Below, piece by piece: positions 35,691 to 44,369 of a stretch of DNA of 64,000 nucleotides (its first letter is position 1; every line of letters starts with the position of its first letter). This stretch comes from Tretioscincus oriximinensis (Eukaryota; Chordata; Lepidosauria; Squamata; Gymnophthalmidae), in contig JAJVDF010000345.1 of the NCBI GenBank assembly GCA_022410635.1, positions 450,412 to 514,411 of the forward strand. Direction: 5' to 3'. Below the pieces are notes generated by a model. That model was given only the letters and a program-made list of their open reading frames with translations. It had not been told where the DNA came from and ran no database searches. Position numbers and translations under genes: made by a program.

Positions 35691-35925
35691 CACTTCTCCC
35701 ACATCAACCTGCCTGGGCCTTAAGAACTGCAGAGGCCTTCCTGCTTAAAGCATCACTATTAGAAGCAACGAGAGTGGGAATCTGGGATAGGGCCTTCTCC
35801 ATGGCAGCCCCCAGCCCCAGACAACGGAACAGTCTCCCCCTTGAGCTGCGTCAGTCACCATCTCTGTACACATTCAGAAAACTCTTCAAGATGCACCTTT
35901 TAACCTGGCTTTTGGCTGAAATAGG
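35691..35925 (+). mobile_element. LINE-A C-terminal fragment
   Basis: Plus-frame translation: 'ALRTAEAFLLKASLLEATRVG' (as 'AEAFLLKASLLEATRV'), 'IWDRAFSMAAP', 'NSLPLELRQSPSLYTFRKLFK'. It abuts the hAT MITE at 35926. Confidence 0.75.
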
Positions 35926-36749
35926 CTGATCAGATGACACCTTTTGGGGGGGTGAAAACCTGGTTTTGGGGTTCCAGTTTTTGCTGAGGAAAAATAAAAT
36001 AAAAAAATATTTTTTAAAAAAAAACATTTTTTTGAAAACGTTTTTTCCTCACTCAGGGTCTTCTCACTGTTGGCACGGTTGCCAGGTCACAGGAACTTAT
36101 GTACATATGTGGGCTGAATGCCCACACTTAAAGATCTTCATAGACGCGGTACGGGAAGAGCTAAAAGACATCACAGAGGTAGATATCCCTGATACGACCA
36201 GATGCTGGATAATGAATGATCCCCACTTGATTAATACTACATACGATCTAAAATACATAATTAAACAAGGTATCTACGCGGCTCACATAGTAGAGGCAAG
36301 GGGGTGGAAAGACTGAATTAAATGGACAATAGAAAACTGGTACATCTATCTGGCAGAGATAATGCGACAAGAGGCTGTGAGAGACAAGAGGATGAATCTA
36401 ATGGGTATTCCAATAAAAATTGATTGGCTCCAAAGATGGAGACGGATATATCTAAAGGCCACTACAGATAATAGAAATACTCATCTTCTTTTGAAAGAGA
36501 CAATAGCTCTACTCATGAATTTAAGGCTGATACTATAATATACCATCTTGTACAACTCCATGGTCCAGGGGAGGGAGGAGGGTGGGTTGGGGTTGCGTTG
36601 GTAAAATTTGGTTATGTATCCGTGCTTTTACAATGACGTATATAATGTGCTATTATTTTGGAACTCTGTAATCACAATATATGATTAAAAAAAAAAAAAA
36701 CCTCAAACCCAAAACCGGATTTCCAAACGGGGTCATCTGGTCAGCCTAA
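35926..36749. mobile_element. hAT-type MITE carrying a nested L1
   Basis: The left end is TAGGCTGATCAGATGACACC, then 'ttttgggggggtgaaaacctggttttggggttcc'. The right end is its inverse 'aaaaccggatttccaaacggggtcatctggtcagccta'. The same 180-bp palindromic element occurs uninterrupted at 46290 and 60441. Here the two halves are separated by about 650 bp of L1. The flanks GCTGAAA and ACTGAAA suggest a decayed target duplication. Confidence 0.8.
36050..36699 (+). mobile_element. L1 3' end nested in the hAT MITE
   Basis: The frame starts in the C-terminal zinc-knuckle region ('TGTYVHMWAEC', with H and C intact), then 'IIKQGIYAAHIVEARGWKD', a stop, and 'IKWTIENWYIYLAEIM'. This parallels the L1 at 57.28-57.73 kb ('GIRAAHIQIARGWKDKEKW'). 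It ends with a 14-bp poly-A at about 36686-36699. Severely 5'-truncated. Confidence 0.85.
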
Positions 36750-36784
36750 CTGAAAAAAGTCTCCCCTATTTTCAGACATTGTTG

Positions 36785-37015
36785 GTTTAATATATATTTA
36801 TCTATTTGTACTTCTGTCCCCCCTATACCTGTGAAGGTCTCAGGGAGGTTAACAATAAAAATAGAATTAACATATAGAAAGCAACCATACTGGGAAATGG
36901 GGAAGGGAGAGCCGTTTTTTCAGCCAAAGGTCATGTTAATTCCGTTTTTATTGTTCACCACCCTGAGACCTTTGGGTAAAGGGCAGTAAAGAAATATAAA
37001 TAAACAAATGTTTAG
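36785..37015. mobile_element. Two LINE-A tails in inverted orientation
   Basis: 36785-36945 is inverted ('cccctatacctgtgaaggtctcagggagg', then 'ttttttcagccaaagg'). 36946-37015 is forward ('ccaccctgagacctttgggtaaagggcag...ataaataaac'). The head-to-head tails suggest two insertions or an inversion. Confidence 0.65.
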
Positions 37016-37034
37016 ATGCCCAATTAAGACACAC

Positions 37035-37380
37035 CTGATAGAGGCACAGTGGTACAGCAGTTAAGAGCCCGGGTGTTTCAGCAGAGAAATCAAGTTCAAA
37101 TCCCTGTGTCTGCTCACTCAGTTATGTGGCTTCAGTGCTAGCCAACCCAACTATTTGAAAACAAGAAATTGCGATTAGATAAATAAGAACCATTACAGCG
37201 TGGTAGGGAAAATAGAATGTAAGCCTTCCCGGGGNGGTAGGGAAAATAGAATGTAAGCCTTCCCGGGGGGGGGGGGGGGGGGGGTTGTAAGCCACTTTGA
37301 GTCCCTTAGGGTGAGAAAAGCACGATATAAAAACCCAGTTCTACTTCTTCCTCCTCTTCCTCCTCCTCCCTTGGTCTTGG
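37035..37380 (+). mobile_element. SINE-1 copy containing a sequence artefact
   Basis: Head 'gaggcacagtggtacagcagttaagagcccgggtgtttcagcagag'; body 'gctagccaacccaactatttg'; tail 'gatataaaaacccagttc' and (TTC/CTC)n. In the 3' part the block GGTAGGGAAAATAGAATG...CCCGGGG appears twice around an N (37235), followed by a 22-base G run. This is probably mis-assembly rather than biology. Confidence 0.85.
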
Positions 37381-37429
37381 GTTGAGCAAACAATGTTCTC
37401 CCGCCGTGCAGTCATTTTCAACATTTTAA

Positions 37430-37655
37430 CTTGTCCTGTTTTTTAATGATTATTTTGTGGTAATCTGGCCTGAAACCCTTGAGTATAGAGTGGGATATAA
37501 ATATAAGTCAATACATCAATAAACAAAATTCACTGGTGAAGATTTTGCTTCCTTCTACTGCTTGACACTCCCAGACGCAACTGGTGGGCAGCTATGTGAT
37601 GCAGGATGCTGGACAAAATGGGTTATGGGCCAGTTCTACAGGGCTCAAATTCTTA
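37430..37655 (+). mobile_element. LINE-A tail followed by CR1 3'UTR
   Basis: 37430-37530: 'tctggcctgaaacccttgagtatagagtgggatataaat'. 37536-37655: CR1 3'UTR 'gtgaagattttgcttccttctactgcttgacactcccag', 'gatgcaggatgctggacaaaatggg'. Confidence 0.6.
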
Positions 37656-37949
37656 CTGACAGAAGCATTTACCTGTTATGAAGCAGCCTTTCACTTCTTA
37701 TAAAGTGTGCTGGGGGCAAATCACAATAACAAGTTGGATCATGATCAGTAAAAAGAGAAAGACGTGGAGGAGACTTTGACAAGGATCAGATTTGAAAAGG
37801 CTGGTTGGGCAGGAAGGAAAGTAACGAAATTGGTGTTGGATGGCTCTGGTTATATCTCTTTGTAAACAGTCAACATGAATAATTCCACTTTTAAGACTCT
37901 CAAACGTTCTGCTCTGATGTCTAAGCAAAGCTAGTTGTGAAAAATGCCT

Positions 37950-38228
37950 AATTGGAAGAAGGAGAAGGAGAAGAAGAAGGAAGAGGAGGAGTTTTTTATA
38001 CCCCACTTTTCTCAACCCGAAGGCAGTCAAAGGGAAACATAACCTTCTGTTCTTCTTCACAACAGATACCTTATGAAGTAGGTTGGGCTGAGAGAACTCC
38101 AAAGAACTGTGACAATTCTAAAGACACCCAGCTGGCTTTTTGTGGAGGAGTGTCAAATCGAACTGGGAGAATTCCAGGTAAGTGTCTGACTCTGTAACCA
38201 CAACACCAGATTTGGCTCGCAACAGTCT
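37950..38228 (-). mobile_element. SINE-2 copy
   Basis: (GAA)n tail at 37960-37990, then the inverted body 'ttttataccccacttttctcaacccgaaggcagtc', 'cacaacagataccttatgaagtaggttgggctgagag' and head 'ggaggagtgtcaaatcgaactggg' (B box inverted as AATCGAACT). Confidence 0.9.
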
Positions 38229-38435
38229 TTCTTCAACAATAGAAACGATATCCTTTGTAAAGAAATAATGCTAAAAACCACCACTGGGCCAATCTTGGAT
38301 TGCTTGGTTCTTGTGATCAGAGAAGTGAGGGAATACAAAACAATACATGGGAAAAATGCAAATTATCAAGAAGATCGAGCAGCTGCTCAGAAAACTAAGG
38401 GAGGTTTCTATCAACCAAAACTAATGGGAAATAAA

Positions 38436-38645
38436 TTTCAGAGAAATAGCCGTGCTAGTCTAGAAGAAGGTCCAGCAAAGGAGCTAGCAGCACTTTGAGA
38501 CTAACTTGAGAAAAGTGGTTGGCATAAGCTTTCGTAGACAGGTCATCTGAAGCATCTTGAGCATCTGAAGAAGTAGACCTGTCTACGAAAGCTTATGCCA
38601 ACCACTTTTCTCAAGTTAGTCTCAAAGTGCTGCTAGCTCCTTTAA
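38436..38645. mobile_element. Penelope-like tail, foldback arrangement
   Basis: The inverted left copy (38436-38545: 'cagagaaatagccgtgctagtctagaag', 'ggagctagcagcactttgagactaacttgag', 'ggcataagctttcgtagacagg') is followed by a forward right copy (38561-38645) ending 'agtctcaaagtgctgctagctcctttaatgg'. The arms match almost perfectly over about 85 bp. The same tail follows a GIY-YIG frame at 62.8-63.5 kb, which identifies it as Penelope-type. Confidence 0.85.
38562..38600 (+). ncRNA. Hammerhead-ribozyme-like core in Penelope tail
   Basis: In order: CTGAAGA (38565-38571), stem II GTAGAC / GTCTAC (38573-38578 with 38581-38586, loop CT), then GAAA (38587-38590) and GCTTATGCC. This matches the conserved hammerhead core CUGANGA - stem II - GAAA, which is known from Penelope-like retroelements. 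Stem III would be minimal (AGC/GC around TTAT). The base expected to be U before the cleavage site appears as C, so activity is doubtful. Confidence 0.65.
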
Positions 38646-39099
38646 TGGGAAATAAGTAAGGTGCGAGGCTCAGCCTAATATTTCCTTGTTTCCCTGGTTG
38701 TAGAATTCAGAGACGAAGCCATATTAATTTGGACCAGAATTTTAGATGCATTTAAAGAAATAGATTTAAGCTACTGCCTTTTGCACTACTGTTTCTGCAT
38801 ATCATGCTATAAAGGATTTACGCCATCATAACAGCTGTTCTCATGCATGAAGAAACTGCCTCTCTTCTCCATGCATTTGCATATGTTCCTGAGGAAAACT
38901 GGCCATAAATTCTGGTCTGTGATTGGCTGATCTGTATTTCTGTTCCCATATCCCTGGCTATTGGCTTCTCTTGTAGCCGGGCACATGAATAAAAAGGAAA
39001 ACTCTCCGTAAAGCAGGGCAGGGAAAGGATGGCAAGACAGGGTTGCGATGCTTTCCAGCACAAACACAGACAGGTCCTCACAGTCACTGGCCAGCCGTG
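38646..39099. other. Unassigned DNA
   Basis: No exon or element recognised. Confidence 0.35.
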
Positions 39100-39250
39100 C
39101 ATCATGTCGGTCTTGAAAGAACGGCACTGGCTAACAATCTGCTACCAAGGTATTAACTTTAACTTATAAGGCCTTAAATAACTTGGGCCCCAAATACCTA
39201 AAGGAACGCTTTCTCCCGTATCAACCTGCTCATGCCTTAAGTGCAGAAGA
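39100..39250 (+). mobile_element. LINE-A, left part, split by CR1
   Basis: 'gtcttgaaagaacggcactggctaacaatctgctacc' (a decayed 'LKELHWLPVRY') and 'aaggccttaaataacttgggccccaaatacctaaaggaacgc' ('KALNNLGPKYLKER') of LINE-A, then interrupted. Confidence 0.8.
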
Positions 39251-39823
39251 GGTCAACAAAAACGATCAAGGGTCCAGAGCACCTCCCTTATGAAATCAGG
39301 CTGCAACGTCTGGGCCTCTTCAGCCTCAAAAGGCGACGATTGAGAGGGGATCTGATTGAAGTGTACAAAATCATGCATGGGATGGACAGGTGAACAGAGA
39401 AAAATGTTTTTTCTATCACACCACACTAGGACCAGAGGGCCCTCCTTAAAACTGATGGACAGAAAAGTGAGAACAGACAAAGCAAAGTATTTTTTCACCC
39501 AGAGGGTCATCGGCCTGTGGAATTTACTTCCTGAAGAGGTAGTGGTAGCTAACAGCTTGGATAGTTTCAAGATAGGACTAGACAGGTTTATGGACACCAA
39601 GGGTATAAATGGGTACTAGGATGGATGTTTGATTGTTGCCTCCAAGATGGAGCAACAGGCAGGACTCCTGAAGTACCATTTGCAGGGAGTCGTGAACAGG
39701 AGCATATTTTGCTTTCCTCTGTTCAGGCTGCCCAGGTGCATCCGGTGGGCCTCTGTGTGACACAGAATGCTGGACTTGATGGGCTGTGGCCTGATCCAGT
39801 ATGGCTCTTCTTATGTTCTTATC
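39251..39823 (+). mobile_element. CR1 inserted into LINE-A
   Basis: The CR1 ORF2 C-terminus ('[24 protein letters not shown]' in two pieces '[14 protein letters not shown]' and 'DLIEVYKIMHGM', then 'GLDRFMDTKGINGY') and complete 3'UTR, ending TTCTTATGTTCTTATC. Flanks TGCAGAAGAGG and TGCAGGGGAGG suggest a target duplication with two changes. Confidence 0.88.
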
Positions 39824-40085
39824 TGCAGGGGAGGCCCTCCTGGTTCTACCACGCCTCCCAACAGCAAAGGGAGTGGAAAGGCTGGGCAGGGGCTTCTCGT
39901 GGTTGCCCCAGTCTGTAGAATAGTCTCCCCTTCGAGGTTGAAGAAATGCCATTTTTCTTCCCACCTTCAGATACTGTTTTGATACTGGTTTAATATTTTG
40001 TATTGTTGTTTTTGTATTGCTGTTTTGGTTGTTAGCCGCCCTGAGACCTTTGGGTATAGGCAGGATATAAATAAATGAATAAGAA
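39824..40085 (+). mobile_element. LINE-A, right part with canonical tail
   Basis: Resumes 'ggggaggccctcctggttctaccacgcctccc', 'agaatagtctccccttcgagg' and ends GCCGCCCTGAGACCTTTGGG, then 'tataggcaggatataaataaatg'. This is the cleanest LINE-A 3' end in the window. Confidence 0.85.
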
Positions 40086-40649
40086 AATATAGCATAACCC
40101 CACTCCACATATCTAGTTTCAGCCTGAGTCCACAAATGATTAAGGTTATCAGGAAAAAGCAGGACAAGAGTGCTCTATCTTTAATTGGTGTGTCAAAAGA
40201 AGACATTTCAGCAGATGTTGCTGCCATTATAAAATGCACCTGCTAATTTTTTCCACACACATAAAGCTGGAGGACCCTTGTCCTGCATTTTCCTGGTAAC
40301 CCTACGAAAGGTCATGTGCCAACTTTTTTTCTCTGTTAGTCATTAAGACGCCATTGAAAGTCTTCAAGATGTAGGCAGACACCGTTGTTTTCCTGGAATT
40401 CCATATTTCCTGCTAAAATATTAGTTTGATGATTCTCCCAAACACCACTGGCAAACTATATTGTAAATATGTTTTGCAAGTGTCCTATACATTTTATCTT
40501 GGTGAAGGGTGACATATAATTTCATTTTTTAAAAAATGTTGCCAATATCAATTGCTTCACAAGACAACGTCACCAAGGGAATTTTGCTACCACTTTTCTC
40601 AAGAAGAGCCCCATTTGGATTCTTTTGAAATTTAAGGTTGAAAGAAAAA
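40086..40649. other. Unassigned DNA
   Basis: No exon or element recognised. Confidence 0.35.
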
Positions 40650-40915
40650 GAAAAATTATGAAGAAGGAGAAGAAGGAGGAGAAGGAGAAGAAGAAGAAGA
40701 ATCTGGGTTTTATATCCTGCTCTAGGGACTCAGAATGGCTTACAAGGTTATTTTTTGCCCAAATGCTTACACCAATTCTACCTTCCCCATGTATCTAATC
40801 TACTCACAAATTTCACCTAGGTAAGCTGAAGCCAGTAGACACCTAGGCCTCAAACTCTGATATCTCTCTGGAATATCGAAGCTCTTCATCTCTGTACCAC
40901 CATACCTCATGGTAC
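40650..40915 (-). mobile_element. SINE-1 copy
   Basis: (GAAGGA)/(GAA)n tail on the plus strand, then inverted 'ctgggttttatatcctgctctagggactcagaatggcttacaagg' and 'gaagccagtagacacctaggcctcaaactctgatatctctc'. Confidence 0.8.
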
Positions 40916-40977
40916 CATGAGGTATTGATAGTACTATGTGACAATGTGAAGATTAGATTTGGAGACAATCATATCCA

Positions 40978-41092
40978 GTTTCAGAGAAATAGCCATGTTA
41001 GTCTGGTAGAAAGTCCAGACTACCTACGAAAGCTTATGCCACCTCCTCCTTTTCTACTGTTAGTCTCTAAGTGCTATTAGTCCCTTTGCCAG
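40978..41092 (+). mobile_element. Penelope-like tail, collapsed
   Basis: 'ttcagagaaatagccatgttagtctggtagaaagtcc' joined directly to 'gactacctacgaaagcttatgccacctc' and 'ctgttagtctctaagtgctattagtccctttgcc'. The 5' half of the hammerhead-like core is lost; ACGAAAGCTTATGCC remains. Confidence 0.75.
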
Positions 41093-41576
41093 AATCATGT
41101 CAAGGTAGCACTTGAGATTCAGTTGCTCAGTGGAAAAAGGATGAAAAGCATCATTTTCTTTAAGGTTTTAGAGGCATTCAGAAGTTCTGGAACAAGAAGT
41201 ACAACTCTAGAAGGACAGTGATGGACTTATTAACCAAATTGCACTTCTTTTCTAGCTTTCAATGGAAGCAAATAACACAGGAAGCAATTGTGCTCAAAAT
41301 TAGGTCGCTGTTCTCTGTAGAACTATCTGAAATGGAGACGATGTTTATCAAAGGTCCTGGCATACCAGGAGATCATTATGCATTGCCTGCCCAGCGACAG
41401 CTTAGAACTACCATGACCAACAGGGACCGTATAGCCCTTCAGTAGCTTTCTGATCCAACCCAACAATTATTATACTTTTGCAAAATTGAACCTGCAACAT
41501 TCAAACTCTGGTGCTTCCACATCAGTTATGGTCATATATGGCAGGGTTTGCGCCTAGTGACTTAAAAGTGATAAAC
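41093..41576. other. Unassigned DNA
   Basis: A 75-codon frame at 41218-41445 has no recognised domain. Confidence 0.35.
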
Positions 41577-41682
41577 TCGTAGAATCATGAAGTTGGAAGG
41601 GACCTCCAGCGTCATGGGATCCAACCCCCTGCTTTATGCAGGATCCACTATCCATCTCAGACAGCAAGGAAAGATGACGTGC
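41577..41682 (-). mobile_element. CR1 3' end, (ATTCTATG) subfamily
   Basis: 'gtagaatcatgaagttggaagggacctccagcgtcatgggatccaaccccctgc' inverted; short. Confidence 0.8.
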
Positions 41683-41772
41683 AATTGAAGAAGTAGATCT
41701 GTCTAGAAAATATCGTGCTCCTTACCATTTTTGTTTTAGTCACTAAGATGCTACATTTTGGCTAGATTTTGG
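41683..41772 (+). mobile_element. Penelope-like tail, diverged
   Basis: 'attgaagaagtagatctgtctagaaaat' (decayed hammerhead-like core) then 'ttttgttttagtcactaagatgctacattttggc'. The GAAA box keeps its A residues, but stem II has mismatches. Confidence 0.65.
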
Positions 41773-42007
41773 GGACCTAGACTATAATGGCTATTTCTTT
41801 TTTAAAAAAAAAAACCCTAGATGGATGGCTATCGAGTAGGCAGATTTACAACTACTTGTGGTGAGCCACGTAGCAGGACTTATGCATTGCATCTTGTGTC
41901 CATGTGGTTTTCGTGATGAAGACATTTCTTGGATTCGTGATGAAGACCAGGTTTCTCAGTCTTATTCTTTTCAGCATTCAAATTGGGGGAAATAATACTT
42001 TAAGAAC

Positions 42008-42770
42008 GTAACAACATAAGAAGAGCCCTGCTGAATCGGTCCAGAGTCAATCTAGTCCAGTCTTCTGTCTCACATTGGAGCCCACCAACATCACCTGAGC
42101 TGCCTCAAGCAGAGGAAGGCAAAACCCTCTCCTGCTCTCTACACCCTGCAAATGGTATTTCAGGAATATCTGTTGCCCATCCTGGAGGGAGTATCAAGAG
42201 TATTCTAGTATTTATACTCTTGGCTTCCATGAACTTGTCTAATCTTGTCTTAAAGCTATCCAGATTGCTAGCTACCACTACCGCCGCCTTTGGAAGTAAA
42301 TTCTACAGACCAATGATCCTCTGCCTTGTCTGCCGTCACCCTTCTGCCCATCAGTTTCAAAAAATGCCCCCTGGTCCTAGTGTTGCGTGATAGAGAAAAT
42401 ATATTTCTCTGTTCACCTTATCCATCCCATACCTGGTTTTATACTTCAGTCGAATAACCTCTTAAACTCTGTCTTTCGTGGCTGAAGAGGCCCAGACGTT
42501 GCAGCCTGATTACATAAGGGAGGTGCTCCAAGCCTTTGATCATTCTATGCTTTCTCTAGTTCCACAATATCTTTTCGAAGATGCAGTGACCAGAATTATA
42601 GACCGTATTCCAAATGTGGCCTCACCACAGATTTATAAAGACAAAACAACACTTGCCGACTCGTTTTCAATTCCCTTCCTAAGTACTCGCAGCAATTGAA
42701 TTTGCTTTTTCCACTGCTGCTGCCTGCTGGATTGAGCTGTCCACCAGCACCCCTCGGTCTTACACCCACA
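42008..42770 (-). mobile_element. CR1 3' part with ORF2 C-terminus
   Basis: 3'UTR starting AACAACATAAGAAGAGCCC on the plus strand, then the decayed ORF2 end back to 'TSRQVLFCLYKSVVRPHLEYGL' (seen as 'LFCLYKSVVRPHLEYG'). Several deletions, e.g. near 42170 and 42320. Confidence 0.85.
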
Positions 42771-43469
42771 GTCCCACCTCTAGATGAGCAAAGCGACAGC
42801 ATGTCCCTTTCTAAATTAAGAATGCAAAGTTGTACATTGTCAGCGACGCATGACAGATCCCATAAAATTATAACGTTCGCTAGAAGAATCAATAAGCAGA
42901 CATGCCCACCGGACAATGTGGCTCTAATCTGAAATAATGACCCCAGTTTTCAAGGCTAAATGTAGATGTAGCATTTCCGCTTTCACCTAGAGTCATAAAG
43001 CAATAAAGTGGGGGAATGGCCTTTTGTTTTAATCAGTCTTGGGCCACTGGCCACAGCGCGCAACAGAGTGTGTGCTCAGCAATGCTTAAAGGCAGATTCA
43101 TTACCCTTTAATACCCTTTAACTATCTGGCACCAAAGGACAGTATGGGTATTTTTGTACACATCCTGGCTTACTTGTTTATCCTCCTTTGGTGAGCGCTG
43201 GGGAGGGGGGGGAGGGGGTGTCACCAGAGGATTTCACTCATGTTGCAGTTGCAAGAATGGAGTCAGAAGAAACAGAAAGCACGGAGGACGGAAAGAGGGT
43301 AATTAAAGAATACGTGGAGCACGAAATCCACTCGGAACCGATCTTGAGAAGGGTTGAACCTCCGAGCTCTGGCTGTGACTCAATATATAATGTATTCTTT
43401 TTCTTTCCCACATGGGAAGAGAAGGCAGGAGTTCAAGGAGAACCCAGCAACAGAAAATCTTTGGTGGCC
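42771..43469. other. Unassigned DNA
   Basis: A frame at 43188-43538 is glutamate-rich at its start but has no recognisable domain and runs into an F element. Not called. Confidence 0.35.
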
Positions 43470-43640
43470 CTGTCTCCACTGAGTCTTATTCTGGGTTATA
43501 TCCTAGGACAGAGCTTGGCTATCCACATACCAGTGTAGACAATGGCAGGCCCCATTCGGGGCCTGCCATTGTCTACACTAGCATGTAGATGGCAGGCTCC
43601 TATTCTACAGCCCACAATACGTGGGTACAGGACCACGGCG
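43470..43640. mobile_element. F foldback element with perfect central palindrome
   Basis: The left arm is 'cttattctgggttatatcctaggacagagcttggctatccacatacc'. At the centre, 43532-43553 and 43558-43579 form a perfect 22-bp inverted repeat (AGTGTAGACAATGGCAGG plus CCCC) around ATTC. The right arm is the diverged inverse to 'ctcctattcta'. It can form a long cruciform or hairpin. Confidence 0.8.
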
Positions 43641-43862
43641 CATCCTTGACTGCATGGGACACCGCCAGAGGAACTTCGCTGGACCTCCCTGGAGAGCTGT
43701 CCGTGGTGCTGAACTGTCAACTGGGGATTCAAACAATAGCCAAACGAGAGGAAGCCAACAGCATTAGAAGCTGCTACTGAAATATTGTAGAAATAGAGGA
43801 AGAGGCATCCATGTTGCCATACAGCATGTGTGCATTTAGCTTGCAACCCAGAATTATTCCTC

Positions 43863-43895
43863 TGTGTGCGCGTGTGTGCGCGCGTGTGCGTGTGA
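43863..43895 (+). repeat. Alternating GT/GC tract
   Basis: Purine-pyrimidine alternation (GTGTGCGCGTGTGTGCGCGC) of the kind that can adopt Z-DNA. Confidence 0.9.
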
Positions 43896-44164
43896 AAATT
43901 CAGTGGAAGGGAAACATCTGCTCTCAAATCAGAACTTGGGCTTTGTGGTTATTCTGCACATATTGGAGGATGAGGGCAGGATCTTCCCCCCACACACACC
44001 TCCATAAATCATACACAGTACAATGCAGGCTCCTAATCGCTTCCAATCCATCCCTGCAGCAAAGCAGGACACATTGGGGAAAAGGGAGACTAAAATACGA
44101 ACAATGGATAGCAATAACAGTCTCACCTCGTTTATAAAATAACAATAATCTTGGAGACACTGTT

Positions 44165-44290
44165 GTATTTTATTTTATTTTAAAATTGCTCTATTTAAAC
44201 CCGTTTTTATTTTATTTTTTATTGTGATCTGCGCTGAGACCTTTGGGTATGGGTCGGAAGATAAATGTAAATAAGCCAATAAATTAATTG
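44165..44290 (+). mobile_element. LINE-A tail
   Basis: 'attttattttttattgtgatctgcgctgagacctttgggtatgggtcgg' followed by 'aaatgtaaataagccaataaatt'. Confidence 0.75.
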
Positions 44291-44299
44291 TTGATCTCA

Positions 44300-44365
44300 T
44301 GAAGATCATGAATAATGATGATGATGAAGATGATGAAGAAGAAGATCATCATCATCATCAGGGGA
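44300..44365 (+). repeat. (GAT/GAA)n microsatellite
   Basis: GATGATGATGAAGATGATG followed by 'aagaagaagatcatcatcatcatc'. It encodes a spurious D/E/H-rich stretch. Confidence 0.9.
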
Positions 44366-44369
44366 AGCA

